Source of the DNA: Colimorpha_A sp045593985
Lineage (GTDB): Bacteria; Bacillota; Clostridia; Oscillospirales; CAG-272
DNA: 20,245 bases
Reading direction: 5' to 3'
Assembly: GCA_045593985.1 (NCBI GenBank)
Contig: JAZNXR010000035.1
Coordinates: forward strand, 1-20,245
Below the pieces are notes generated by a model, which was given only the letters and a program-made list of their open reading frames with translations, did not search any database and had not been told where the DNA came from. Position numbers and translations under genes: made by a program. Every line of letters begins with the position of its first letter. Within the stretch, counting starts at the first letter, position 1. This document shows, piece after piece, positions 15,150 through 20,245 of the stretch.

Positions 15150-16142
15150 TTATTTCTTTTTAGAAATTTCTTTTTCCTTAAATACTACCTTCATGGTCTC
15201 ATAGACCGACGAAACGTCTGCCGTTTTGAAGGGCTTGCCGTCGACTACTGCCTCGATAAACTCGGTGACCTCTTTATAGTAGCAGTCTCCGCAGTTTATT
15301 TCGGGCTCGAAGGCACAGTCATTTGTATAGACGGTCACATTACCGTCGCGCGAAACGATATAAGCGCCTTCAAATGTCACGCTATAACCGTAGCGGAACT
15401 TGAATGACGAATGAATTCCCCAGTCGGTGAGGATCATAACCGCAGTTTCGCCGCACTTATAAAGCGAATAGGTGCTTTCGTAATCTGCCATCTGATGCGT
15501 CGACATCGTCATGCAGGTGTCGGGCGCTCCAAAGAGCCAGACCATCTGGTCGACGTCGTGGACGTGCATATCGACGATGCAGCTTCCGCTTTTATCGTCC
15601 TTGAGAAGCCAGTTGTCAAACGACCAGGTCGGAAGCGCAGAACGGCGGTAAAACTCCGCCTTTATCGGCTTGCCGTATTTACCGTTCTCGATCAGCTCCT
15701 TAAGAAGCTCGTATTCGCCCGTAAAGCGCAGGCACTGACCGACCATAAGCTTCTTGCCGCTTTTTTTCGACGCCTCGATCATCTTCTCGCACTGCTCAAG
15801 CGTTATCGCCATCGGCTTCTCGGTATAAACGTGCATTCCATGCTCAAGGCAGTAAACTGCCACCTCGGAATGGAGATGTGTCGGAAGAGCAATAAATACG
15901 AAATCAAGATCTTCCTTTTCGACCATTTCCTTATAGTCGGTGTAAAGATTGTACTTTGTAAAGTCGACATCGTCGATATTTACGTTTCCGAGGTTAATTT
16001 TGACGCTTTTAGTAATAGATTCAATGTCAGCATTGCAAATTGCTGCCAAGCGGATGTCGCCACGCATTTTCTCAATCTTGAGCAAATTAAGAAAATGTGT
16101 TTTGCCAAGACCGCCGAAGCCAATGATAGCAAAGTTCTTCAT
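15150..16142 (-). CDS. Gfo/Idh/MocA family NAD(P)-dependent dehydrogenase
   Basis: A 330-residue oxidoreductase, first gene of the operon, with an ATG at 16142 and a GTAAGGAGAAA ribosome site. The N-terminal Rossmann fold has GFGGLG (8-13). The family EKP motif is at 108-110 (VYTEKPMAI) and the catalytic region CIVDMHVHDVDQMVWLFG lies around 188-205. Family members oxidise hydroxyls of sugars, sugar acids and inositols. It is 16 bases upstream of the deacetylase gene, so the operon order is dehydrogenase, deacetylase, kinase, aldolase, NagB-like. Regulation is probably by the AraC-type protein transcribed divergently from the shared 168-bp intergenic region. Confidence 0.92.
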   Translation of the reverse strand: MKNFAIIGFGGLGKTHFLNLLKIEKMRGDIRLAAICNADIESITKSVKINLGNVNIDDVDFTKYNLYTDYKEMVEKEDLDFVFIALPTHLHSEVAVYCLEHGMHVYTEKPMAITLEQCEKMIEASKKSGKKLMVGQCLRFTGEYELLKELIENGKYGKPIKAEFYRRSALPTWSFDNWLLKDDKSGSCIVDMHVHDVDQMVWLFGAPDTCMTMSTHQMADYESTYSLYKCGETAVMILTDWGIHSSFKFRYGYSVTFEGAYIVSRDGNVTVYTNDCAFEPEINCGDCYYKEVTEFIEAVVDGKPFKTADVSSVYETMKVVFKEKEISKKK

Positions 16143-16221
16143 TTTTCTCCTTACCCACCTTTTTTGCGGTTATTTTTATTAAAATCGCTAAAAAATTTGA
16201 TTTACGGTTGCCAAATCACTA

Positions 16222-16258
16222 ATTCTATTATATAATATATTCATAGATGATTCTATTA
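16222..16258. promoter_or_regulatory. Shared divergent control region: leftward promoter and 9-bp direct repeats
   Basis: ATTCTATTA occurs at 16222-16230 and again at 16250-16258, 28 bp apart. For the leftward sugar operon, TATAAT (16232-16227) is preceded by 17 bases and a poor -35, TAGAAT (16255-16250), which coincides with the distal repeat. A weak -35 overlapped by a repeated element is what an activator-dependent promoter looks like, so the repeats are candidate sites for the AraC-type regulator. The region is AT-rich, so chance repetition is possible. Confidence 0.4.
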
Positions 16259-16264
16259 TTTTTT

Positions 16265-16273
16265 TGCTATAAT
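16265..16273 (+). promoter_or_regulatory. Extended -10 promoter of the AraC-type regulator
   Basis: TGCTATAAT is an ideal extended -10, sitting inside the small dyad GCTAT-AAT-ATAGC (16266-16278). No good -35 lies 17 bases upstream. The distance to the TTG start at 16311 leaves a leader of about 30 nt. Confidence 0.55.
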
Positions 16274-16310
16274 ATAGCACAAATTTGCGATTATTTTTGG
16301 AGGAAGCAGC

Positions 16311-17099
16311 TTGAACGACATAATTTTGTACGAAAAAGTACCAAAGGATTCCTTTCCGATTCACCTCGTTGAATATAGCTCAATGCCGAGCGACTTCGAT
16401 CTTCATTGGCACGAGGAAACCGAAATCCTTTTCCTTCAAAGCGGCTCTCTGACAGTACGCTGCGGCGATAGGACAATGACCGCCCGCGAGGGCGACTGCA
16501 TCATTATAAACGGAAACGAGCTTCACGAGGGGATCTCGGGGGAATGCAGCTTTCTCTGCCTGTATCTGCCGCCTTTCTTTTTTGAAGAACAGTATTATAC
16601 CTTCAAGAACGTAATTAAGGATAAATTCGTAAACGATACGGTCATAAGCATATCCGATATTTATAAGGACAAAAAGCATACGAATGTTCTCGCGGTAAAG
16701 GGCTACGTCTATCTTCTGATCTCGCATCTGATAAGCAATCACGCCGATGCAGCCTATACCGAGATTCGGTATAAAAAGCATCTGAAAACCTCAGAGAGAA
16801 TGAACGATGCGATCCGTTATATAGAACAAAATTGCTTTGAGAATATAAGCACGAAGCGCCTGTCGGAAATATGCCATCTGAGCGAAGGTCATTTCTGCCA
16901 TCTTTTCAAGGCGGCAACGGGACATTCTGCGAAGGAATATATACTGATCAAACGCCTCGATAAAGCCGTAGACCTGCTGACTCATACCGATATGACGGTG
17001 CTGGAGGTCGCAATGCAATGCGGCTTTTCCGACGCAAATTATTTTTCGAGAATTTTCAAAAAGCATAAGGGCAGAACGCCTTCCTCGTTCAGAAAATAA
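16311..17099 (+). CDS. AraC-family transcriptional regulator (cupin plus double HTH)
   Basis: A 262-residue regulator starting at a TTG codon, with GGAGGAAG (16299-16306) as ribosome site; no ATG lies nearby. The N-terminal cupin-like ligand domain includes LHWHEETEILFLQSG (31-45) and GDCIIINGNELHEG (61-74). The C-terminal AraC DNA-binding domain has its first helix-turn-helix in the segment around residues 179-215 and its second in TVLEVAMQCGFSDANYFSRI (229-248), ending with the family tail KKHKGRTPSSFRK. It is divergent from the five-gene sugar operon and most likely activates it in response to the sugar or an intermediate. Its last 60 or so codons are repeated as a dead fragment at 17694. 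Confidence 0.93.
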   Translation: MNDIILYEKVPKDSFPIHLVEYSSMPSDFDLHWHEETEILFLQSGSLTVRCGDRTMTAREGDCIIINGNELHEGISGECSFLCLYLPPFFFEEQYYTFKNVIKDKFVNDTVISISDIYKDKKHTNVLAVKGYVYLLISHLISNHADAAYTEIRYKKHLKTSERMNDAIRYIEQNCFENISTKRLSEICHLSEGHFCHLFKAATGHSAKEYILIKRLDKAVDLLTHTDMTVLEVAMQCGFSDANYFSRIFKKHKGRTPSSFRK

Positions 17100-17130
17100 A
17101 AACCGTGTCGGAGATCCGACACGGTTTTTA
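17100..17130. terminator. Bidirectional terminator after araC
   Basis: AACCGTGTCGG (17101-17111) pairs with CCGACACGGTT (17116-17126) around AGAT, with an A-run on the left and a T-run on the right. It lies between the convergent stops of araC (17099) and the YbjN-like gene (17143). A diverged copy is at 17891-17922. Confidence 0.88.
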
Positions 17131-17142
17131 ACTAATTTAAAA

Positions 17143-17553
17143 TCAGTTGCCGTAAAGATGACGCATAACTACGGGATATGCGCCGTCAACGATGGAAACG
17201 ACTCTGTTAACGAGAGATACGCACTCTCTGCCACAGGTTTCAGCATCGATGTATGCATCGATGGTAGCGACAACGTCCTCGTCCTTGTCGATATAGAACT
17301 TGATCCAACGATACTTGTTGTTGAGCTCGTTGCAGCACTCAACGCCCTTTTCGCGCTTGCTCTTGAAATTAGCGATTTCCCAGCAGAACATCTGAACCAT
17401 AGCTTCGCCGTCCTCGTCGAAAATAACTACTACGGGAATGCTCTTAAGGTTGTCACCGTTGTATGTTACACGAACAGTAAACTCTCCGGTCTCAACGTAG
17501 CGAATGCCTTCACGATCCATATAATTCATGAAAATCTGCTTGTAATTTGCCAT
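17143..17553 (-). CDS. YbjN-domain protein, copy 1
   Basis: A 136-residue acidic cytoplasmic protein starting MANYKQIFMNYMD at the ATG at 17553, with GGAGGG upstream. The overall pattern suggests the YbjN / putative sensory transduction regulator family, which has a type III secretion chaperone-like fold: a short N-terminal helix, VRVTYNGDNLKSIPVVVIFD strands, a central helix with NNKYRWIKFYID, and a C-terminal helix with ETCGRECVSLVNRVVSIVD. No signal peptide, membrane segment or catalytic motif is visible, and the biochemical role of the family is poorly defined. It has a perfect-consensus promoter and its own terminator, so it is a one-gene unit. About 118 of 136 positions match the second copy downstream. 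Confidence 0.75.
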   Translation of the reverse strand: MANYKQIFMNYMDREGIRYVETGEFTVRVTYNGDNLKSIPVVVIFDEDGEAMVQMFCWEIANFKSKREKGVECCNELNNKYRWIKFYIDKDEDVVATIDAYIDAETCGRECVSLVNRVVSIVDGAYPVVMRHLYGN

Positions 17554-17592
17554 AATTTAGCCCTCCACGACTTAAATTTTTTTGTTGTATTT

Positions 17593-17621
17593 ATTATATA
17601 CTAATATTTTATGTATGTCAA
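17593..17621 (-). promoter_or_regulatory. Consensus promoter of YbjN-like gene 1
   Basis: On the minus strand TTGACA (17621-17616), 17 bases, TATAAT (17598-17593): an exact match to the sigma-A consensus. This implies strong basal expression of the 136-residue protein. Confidence 0.85.
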
Positions 17622-17693
17622 GAGCGATTTTTTAACTATTTCAGGAGTGCGATCTTTTATAAAGATTGTTCGTAACAATTATTTGTATAACGT

Positions 17694-17876
17694 GCGGCAA
17701 CGGGACATTCGGCAAAGGATATGTCCTGATCAAACGCTTCGATAAAACCGTAGACCTGCTGACTCACACCGACATGACGGTGCTTGAGGTCGCAATGCAA
17801 TGCGGCTTCTCCGATGCAATTTTTTCGAGAATTTTCAAAAAGCATAAGGACAGAACGCCGTCCTAGTTTGAAAATA
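17694..17876 (+). pseudogene. araC 3'-end fragment left by tandem duplication
   Basis: This repeats the last 60 or so codons of the AraC-type regulator, including the second helix-turn-helix (TVLEVAMQCGFSDA...FSRIFKKHK). It has no 5' part, no start and no promoter. Relative to the intact gene it has lost three bases (SDANYFSR becomes SDAIFSR), one Ser codon has become TAG at 17864, and one base is missing after that stop. It cannot make a regulator and is best read as debris carried in the duplicated segment. Confidence 0.88.
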
Positions 17877-17890
17877 AGATATAAAAATAA

Positions 17891-17922
17891 ATGCCGTGTC
17901 GGAAAATCCGACACGGTATTTT
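17891..17922. terminator. Terminator after YbjN-like gene 2
   Basis: CCGTGTCGGA (17894-17903) pairs with TCCGACACGG (17907-17916) around AAA. It is flanked by AAAATAAATG on the left and TATTTTAA on the right. It is the diverged copy of the terminator at 17100-17130 and still folds, so it has been kept or has had little time to decay. Confidence 0.8.
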
Positions 17923-17929
17923 AACCAAT

Positions 17930-18346
17930 TTAAAACCAGTCGCCACAAAAATGACGAACTAGATGAGGATATGCGCCGTCAACGATCGAAACGACTCTGT
18001 TAACGAGAGATACGCACTCTCTGCCGCAGGTTTCAGCATCAATGTATGCATCGATGGTAGCAACAACGTCCTCGTCCCTGTCAATATAGAACTTGATCCA
18101 ACGATACTTGTTGTTGAGATCGTTGCACCTCTTAACGCCCTCTTCGCGCTTGCCCTTGAAGCTAACAATTTCCCAGCAGAACATCTGAACCATAGCTTCG
18201 CCGTCCTCGTCGAAAATAACAACTACGGGAATGGTCTTAAGGTTGTCACCGTTGTATGTTACACGAACAGTAAACTCGCCGGTATCAACGTAGCGAATGC
18301 CTTGACTATCCATATAATTCATGAAAATCTGCTTATAATTTGCCAT
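17930..18346 (-). CDS. YbjN-domain protein, copy 2
   Basis: A 138-residue paralogue of the protein encoded at 17143-17553, starting MANYKQIFMNYMDSQG at the ATG at 18346 with TTATGGAGATAAATT upstream. By hand alignment 18 of 136 positions differ. The changes are mostly conservative and cluster at residues 61-76 and at the C-terminus (PHLVRHFCGDWF against PVVMRHLYGN). The core VRVTYNGDNLK, FDEDGEAMVQMFCWEI and DAYIDAETCGRECVSLVNRV segments are identical. Frame, ribosome site, promoter and terminator are all intact, unlike the adjoining araC fragment, which suggests the protein is under selection. Confidence 0.75.
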   Translation of the reverse strand: MANYKQIFMNYMDSQGIRYVDTGEFTVRVTYNGDNLKTIPVVVIFDEDGEAMVQMFCWEIVSFKGKREEGVKRCNDLNNKYRWIKFYIDRDEDVVATIDAYIDAETCGRECVSLVNRVVSIVDGAYPHLVRHFCGDWF

Positions 18347-18382
18347 AATTTATCTCCATAACTTAAATTCTTTGTTGTAATA

Positions 18383-18411
18383 ATTATAAACTGATATTTT
18401 ATGTGTGTCAA
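18383..18411 (-). promoter_or_regulatory. Consensus promoter of YbjN-like gene 2
   Basis: On the minus strand TTGACA (18411-18406), 17 bases, TATAAT (18388-18383). Both hexamers are preserved exactly although the spacer differs from copy 1 at a few positions. Confidence 0.85.
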
Positions 18412-18480
18412 GAGCGATTTTAACTATTTCAAGGGTGCGTAGCAAATAAAATAAATCAAAACGAAGCCTTATATTTGTCT

Positions 18481-18957
18481 TTAATCAAGCACCGCCAAAG
18501 CATCTTCGATCTGCTTTTTCCACTCCTTATTATGCGTAACGTGTATCGGAAAAACAATTCCGTTTGCGTTTATCACGATTTGATTTTTGTTAATGCTAAC
18601 CGATTGGATAGTGCTTATCGGTATCAAAACCTCCTGCGTTGAAAGATTAAGCTTATGAGGATAAAATTCAAGACCGTATTCGGTCAAAAACATCCAACCG
18701 CCGTTTCCGCTGACGGTTGCCGCCCCATCGCAAATGATCCTTCTTTCTTGCGCAAGCTCCAGCCGCTTTTTATTGTATTTCTTTTCTTGAAATTTCAGAA
18801 AAATGAAAATCAGCAACGCATAAAGAACTCCGCCGAAAATTCCGGAGATAACGCCGAGCAGCCAATCAAAATAAATAAGTCCGAAAAGAAGCCCCATCGG
18901 GACTCCGAACAGAACGCCCGTAAGAATATATTCCTTTACACCGTTTTTGTACGTCAT
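18481..18957 (-). CDS. Small two-helix membrane protein with a PH/GRAM-like C-terminal domain
   Basis: I use the ATG at 18957 (MTYKNGVKEYIL), preceded by AAAGGTGGAAG; the longer open frame extends into the promoter. The 158-residue product has two transmembrane segments, about residues 11-30 and 33-54, joined by a very short turn. A basic, helical stretch follows (FQEKKYNKKRLELAQERR). The soluble C-terminal domain has beta-strands (GGWMFLTEYGLEFYPHKLNL, LIPISTIQSVSI, NQIVINANGIVFPIHV) and a terminal helix (WKKQIEDAL). That strand pattern resembles bacterial PH or GRAM domains, but I assign it by resemblance only. The function is unknown. It has its own promoter. No terminator is visible after its stop, so transcripts may run into the YbjN-like gene. 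Confidence 0.72.
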   Translation of the reverse strand: MTYKNGVKEYILTGVLFGVPMGLLFGLIYFDWLLGVISGIFGGVLYALLIFIFLKFQEKKYNKKRLELAQERRIICDGAATVSGNGGWMFLTEYGLEFYPHKLNLSTQEVLIPISTIQSVSINKNQIVINANGIVFPIHVTHNKEWKKQIEDALAVLD

Positions 18958-18982
18958 ATTTGCTTCCACCTTTCTTTGCTCA

Positions 18983-19011
18983 ATTATAGCACATCCTGAT
19001 AAATAAATCAA
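18983..19011 (-). promoter_or_regulatory. Promoter of the small membrane protein gene
   Basis: On the minus strand TTGATT (19011-19006), 17 bases, TATAAT (18988-18983), with an extended TG before the -10. The -35 overlaps the small stem CAAGGC-GTTA-GCCTTG at 19009-19024, which adjoins the hairpin array. Confidence 0.75.
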
Positions 19012-19030
19012 GGCGTTAGCCTTGTATATC

Positions 19031-19206
19031 TCAATGATGCATCGCCTGCGGCGATATGATGTATTGCGCTGTGCGCAACATGATGTAAATTCGCTTCGCT
19101 CATTTATGATGCGAAGCGTTCCTTAATGTTGCGAAGCAACGCATCATTAACGAAGTGACATCATTAGCGTAGCGTCATCATGTTCCCGAAGGGAACGCTT
19201 CATTGA
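19031..19206. repeat. Array of mini-hairpins with mirrored ATGATG/CATCAT linkers
   Basis: A 176-bp non-coding element. Its ends are TCAATGA (19031-19037) and TCATTGA (19200-19206), inverted copies of each other. The left half has ATGATG at 19034, 19056, 19080 and 19106; the right half has CATCAT at 19142, 19159 and 19176. Between the linkers lie short stems with three-base loops: ATCGCC-TGC-GGCGAT (19041-19055), TTGCGC-TGT-GCGCAA (19064-19078), GTTGC-GAA-GCAAC (19128-19140) and GTTCCC-GAA-GGGAAC (19182-19196). Weaker ones occur near 19087, 19111, 19148 and 19165. Stem sequences differ while linkers and triloops recur. The whole can fold as one large hairpin with side hairpins. No coding potential is apparent. 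It resembles a REP/BIME- or MITE-like element; I do not recognise a named family. Confidence 0.8.
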
Positions 19207-19245
19207 AAAAAGCCAAGTCGAATTTCGACTTAGCTTTTTTCTTTT
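19206..19245. terminator. Intrinsic terminator with no matching upstream gene
   Basis: AAGTCGAA and TTCGACTT form the core of the stem, continued past one C/A mismatch by AAAAAAGC against GCTTTTTT, then TTTTC and CTTTT. It works in either direction on paper. It directly follows the hairpin array, between two divergent genes, where no protein-coding transcript needs terminating. Confidence 0.82.
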
Positions 19246-19358
19246 GTCTATGGGCTACAAAAAAGATATTTTCGGCATTTTTGCGTATGAATTTGAACCC
19301 TTACACAGTTGCGATTGAAAGAATTCAGTGTCGAGATTATGACATTTTGGCAAAAAGC
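19246..19358. other. Intergenic stretch without a recognised feature
   Basis: Between the terminator and the arsR promoter I see no supported gene. A 22-codon frame from ATG at 19250 has no ribosome site and no family resemblance. The stretch may be leftover sequence from an older insertion or deletion, but nothing in it proves this. Confidence 0.5.
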
Positions 19359-19359
19359 A

Positions 19360-19388
19360 TTGACAAACATCTATGTGTTGAATATAAT
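19360..19388 (+). promoter_or_regulatory. Consensus promoter of the arsR-permease cassette
   Basis: TTGACA (19360-19365), 17 bases, TATAAT (19383-19388), an exact sigma-A consensus. The spacer and the region after the -10 contain the presumed ArsR half-sites. Confidence 0.88.
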
Positions 19389-19410
19389 GATACATAGATA
19401 AACGTCTATG
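19369..19410. promoter_or_regulatory. Candidate ArsR operator
   Basis: Three half-sites are visible: ATCTATG at 19369-19375 inside the promoter spacer, CATAGAT at 19393-19399, and TCTATG at 19405-19410. The last two form a perfect 6-6-6 dyad, CATAGA-TAAACG-TCTATG, covering the transcription start and abutting the ribosome site. Binding there would block the promoter. Confidence 0.6.
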
Positions 19411-19423
19411 GGAGGTGAATCAA

Positions 19424-19732
19424 GTGGACGAGAGAAAAACAGCACTCATATTCAAAGCGTTTTGCGACGAAAACCGTATCCGCATTTTGAAGATGCTGAC
19501 AAGCGGTGAAAAGTGTGCCTGCAAGATGCTTGAGGAACTGAACGTTACCCAGCCTACGCTGTCCCACCATATGAAGATCCTTTGTGATTCCGGTGTTGTG
19601 ATTGGTCGCAAAGAAGGTAAATGGATGCACTACTCCATTTCAAGCGAAGGCGCAAAGATTGCCGCAGAAAGTCTGGCAAAGCTCACCGCCGTCAACTGCG
19701 GATGTGAAAACAAGTCGTGTTGTGAAAAGTAA
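19424..19732 (+). CDS. arsR: ArsR/SmtB-family metalloregulator
   Basis: The GGAGG at 19411-19415 points to the GTG at 19424, giving a 102-residue protein (DERKTALIFKAFCDENRIRI after the start). The winged-helix core is ILKMLTSGEKCACKMLEELNVTQPTLSHHMKILCDSGVVIGRKEGKWMHYSI. The C31-A-C33 pair lies at the start of the DNA-binding helix region, where classical arsenic-sensing ArsR proteins carry their CxC ligand pair. The tail (CGCENKSCC) adds four more cysteines. These suggest a thiophilic metal or metalloid sensor, arsenite or antimonite being the leading guess, that leaves its operator when loaded. It is followed by a permease gene of the type often paired with such regulators. The symbol is assigned at family level. 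Confidence 0.88.
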   Translation: MDERKTALIFKAFCDENRIRILKMLTSGEKCACKMLEELNVTQPTLSHHMKILCDSGVVIGRKEGKWMHYSISSEGAKIAAESLAKLTAVNCGCENKSCCEK

Positions 19733-19761
19733 GGGTAAGTCTTATCTTTTCCGCACGACTT
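19712..19761 (+). other. Possible RNA hairpin spanning the arsR stop codon
   Basis: AAGTCGTG (19712-19719) can pair with CACGACTT (19754-19761), and inside it AAAAG (19725-19729) with CTTTT (19746-19750), separated by an internal loop. No U-run follows, so it is not a standard terminator. It might act as a processing or stability element between arsR and the permease gene. Confidence 0.4.
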
Positions 19762-19819
19762 CCTTTAAGGCTTATATATAGATACATTTGAATACGTTTA
19801 TATAAGAAAGGAGATTTTT

Positions 19820-20245
19820 ATGGAAATCATAAAAACTGCGTGGGATTTCTTTCAAACGGAAATCCTCGGTATGAGTTGGCTAAACCGACTCATAGGAACA
19901 ATTTTGAATGCTTGTGGACTGGATGCTACAAGCAGAATCGGCGGCAGCGTTCAGTTCTTTATTTACGATATGATCAAGATTATGGTGTTGCTCGGCGTTC
20001 TGATCTTGATTATCTCGTATATCCAAAGCTATTTTCCACCGGAGAGAACAAAGAAGATTCTCGGCAGATTTCACGGCATCGGAGCAAACATCATTGCCGC
20101 CTTACTCGGCACGGTAACACCGTTTTGCTCCTGCTCGTCGATTCCGTTGTTTATCGGCTTTACAAGTGCTGGACTTCCTCTCGGTGTAACCTTCTCGTTT
20201 CTCATTTCTTCCCCGATGGTCGATCTCGGCAGCCTTGTTTTGCTT
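19820..20245 (+). CDS. DUF318/ArsP-like membrane permease, N-terminal part (runs off the window)
   Basis: The ATG at 19820 follows AAAGGAGATTTTT. The first 142 residues are in the window and the frame is still open at the edge. An amphipathic N-terminus (MEIIKTAWDFFQTEILGMSWLNRL) is followed by a transmembrane helix around 50-70, the connecting YFPPERTKKILGRFHG, and a second hydrophobic segment ending in TPFCSCSSIPLFIGF (100-114). This motif is characteristic of the predicted permease family PF03773, which includes ArsP-type organoarsenical exporters. The paired cysteines C103 and C105 could take part in metalloid handling. With arsR 87 bases upstream, it most likely forms a metal(loid) efflux cassette; the exact substrate is unknown. 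Confidence 0.88.
   Translation, partial: MEIIKTAWDFFQTEILGMSWLNRLIGTILNACGLDATSRIGGSVQFFIYDMIKIMVLLGVLILIISYIQSYFPPERTKKILGRFHGIGANIIAALLGTVTPFCSCSSIPLFIGFTSAGLPLGVTFSFLISSPMVDLGSLVLL

Larger units (their letters stand above)
16911..17652. repeat. Tandem segmental duplication, copy 1
   Basis: This segment runs from GCGGCAACGGGACATTC inside araC, through the araC stop, the terminator and the first YbjN-like gene, to ACTATTTCAGGAGTGCG upstream of that gene's promoter. The same order and orientation recur at 17694-18440. Boundaries were set by eye where similarity stops. Confidence 0.85.
17694..18440. repeat. Tandem segmental duplication, copy 2
   Basis: Direct repeat of 16911-17652: araC tail fragment, terminator, YbjN-like gene 2 and promoter. 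Matching landmarks are offset by 783 bp at the araC end and 793 bp at the YbjN start codons, so small insertions have accumulated. About 41 unrelated bases (17653-17693) separate the copies. Confidence 0.85.

Noticed and set aside
19031..19206. CRISPR array
   Set aside because: The recurring unit is only a six-base linker, the intervening stretches are self-complementary stems rather than unique spacers, orientation flips midway, and no cas gene is present.
19203..19397. A 64-codon frame from the terminator to the arsR promoter
   Set aside because: It starts inside the terminator stem, has no ribosome site, and overlaps the arsR promoter and operator.

Overview
The window looks like chromosome from an anaerobic, low-to-mid-GC Gram-positive bacterium of the class Clostridia. 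A gut Oscillospirales-like lineage is my guess, made from style rather than from a marker gene. The supporting signs are a pyruvate:ferredoxin oxidoreductase, strong GGAGG-type ribosome binding sites, TTG and GTG starts, AT-rich intergenic DNA with near-perfect sigma-A promoters, and tight operons. No rRNA, tRNA, CRISPR array, transposase or integrase is visible.

Layout. (1) 1-1457: the 5' part of a PFOR gene reading leftward off the window, with a strong promoter, a perfect 26-bp palindrome at the start of its transcript, phased T/A tracts behind the promoter, and a 33-residue membrane peptide gene on the other strand. (2) 1458-5650: a leftward marR-ABC-ABC operon encoding a MarR-type regulator and the two halves of a heterodimeric ABC exporter. 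Its consensus promoter is followed by two similar 16-bp inverted repeats 20 bp apart. (3) 5909-11632: a rightward run of a sugar-phosphate isomerase/epimerase-like TIM-barrel gene, uvrB and uvrA. This UvrB has an unusual beta-hairpin sequence. (4) 11673-16142: a leftward five-gene sugar catabolic operon (Gfo/Idh/MocA dehydrogenase, LmbE/PIG-L deacetylase, PfkB kinase, class II aldolase, NagB-like protein), with a divergent AraC-type regulator at 16311-17099. The gene set suggests breakdown of an N-acylated amino sugar or amino-cyclitol. (5) 16911-18440: a roughly 0.75-kb tandem duplication carrying the 3' end of araC, a terminator and a YbjN-like gene. The second copy retains a dead araC fragment and a second YbjN-like gene about 87% identical to the first. 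(6) 18481-19240: a small membrane protein gene, then a 176-bp array of mini-hairpins with ATGATG linkers on its left half and CATCAT linkers on its right half, ending in an intrinsic terminator that serves no visible gene. (7) 19360-20245: an ArsR-type metalloregulator and the start of a DUF318/ArsP-like permease, probably a metal(loid) efflux cassette.

The items I consider most worth follow-up are the hairpin array with its orphan terminator, the five-enzyme sugar operon with its divergent NagB-like member, the UvrB beta-hairpin substitutions, and the PFOR leader palindrome. All functional statements come from reading motifs and context; no database search was possible.
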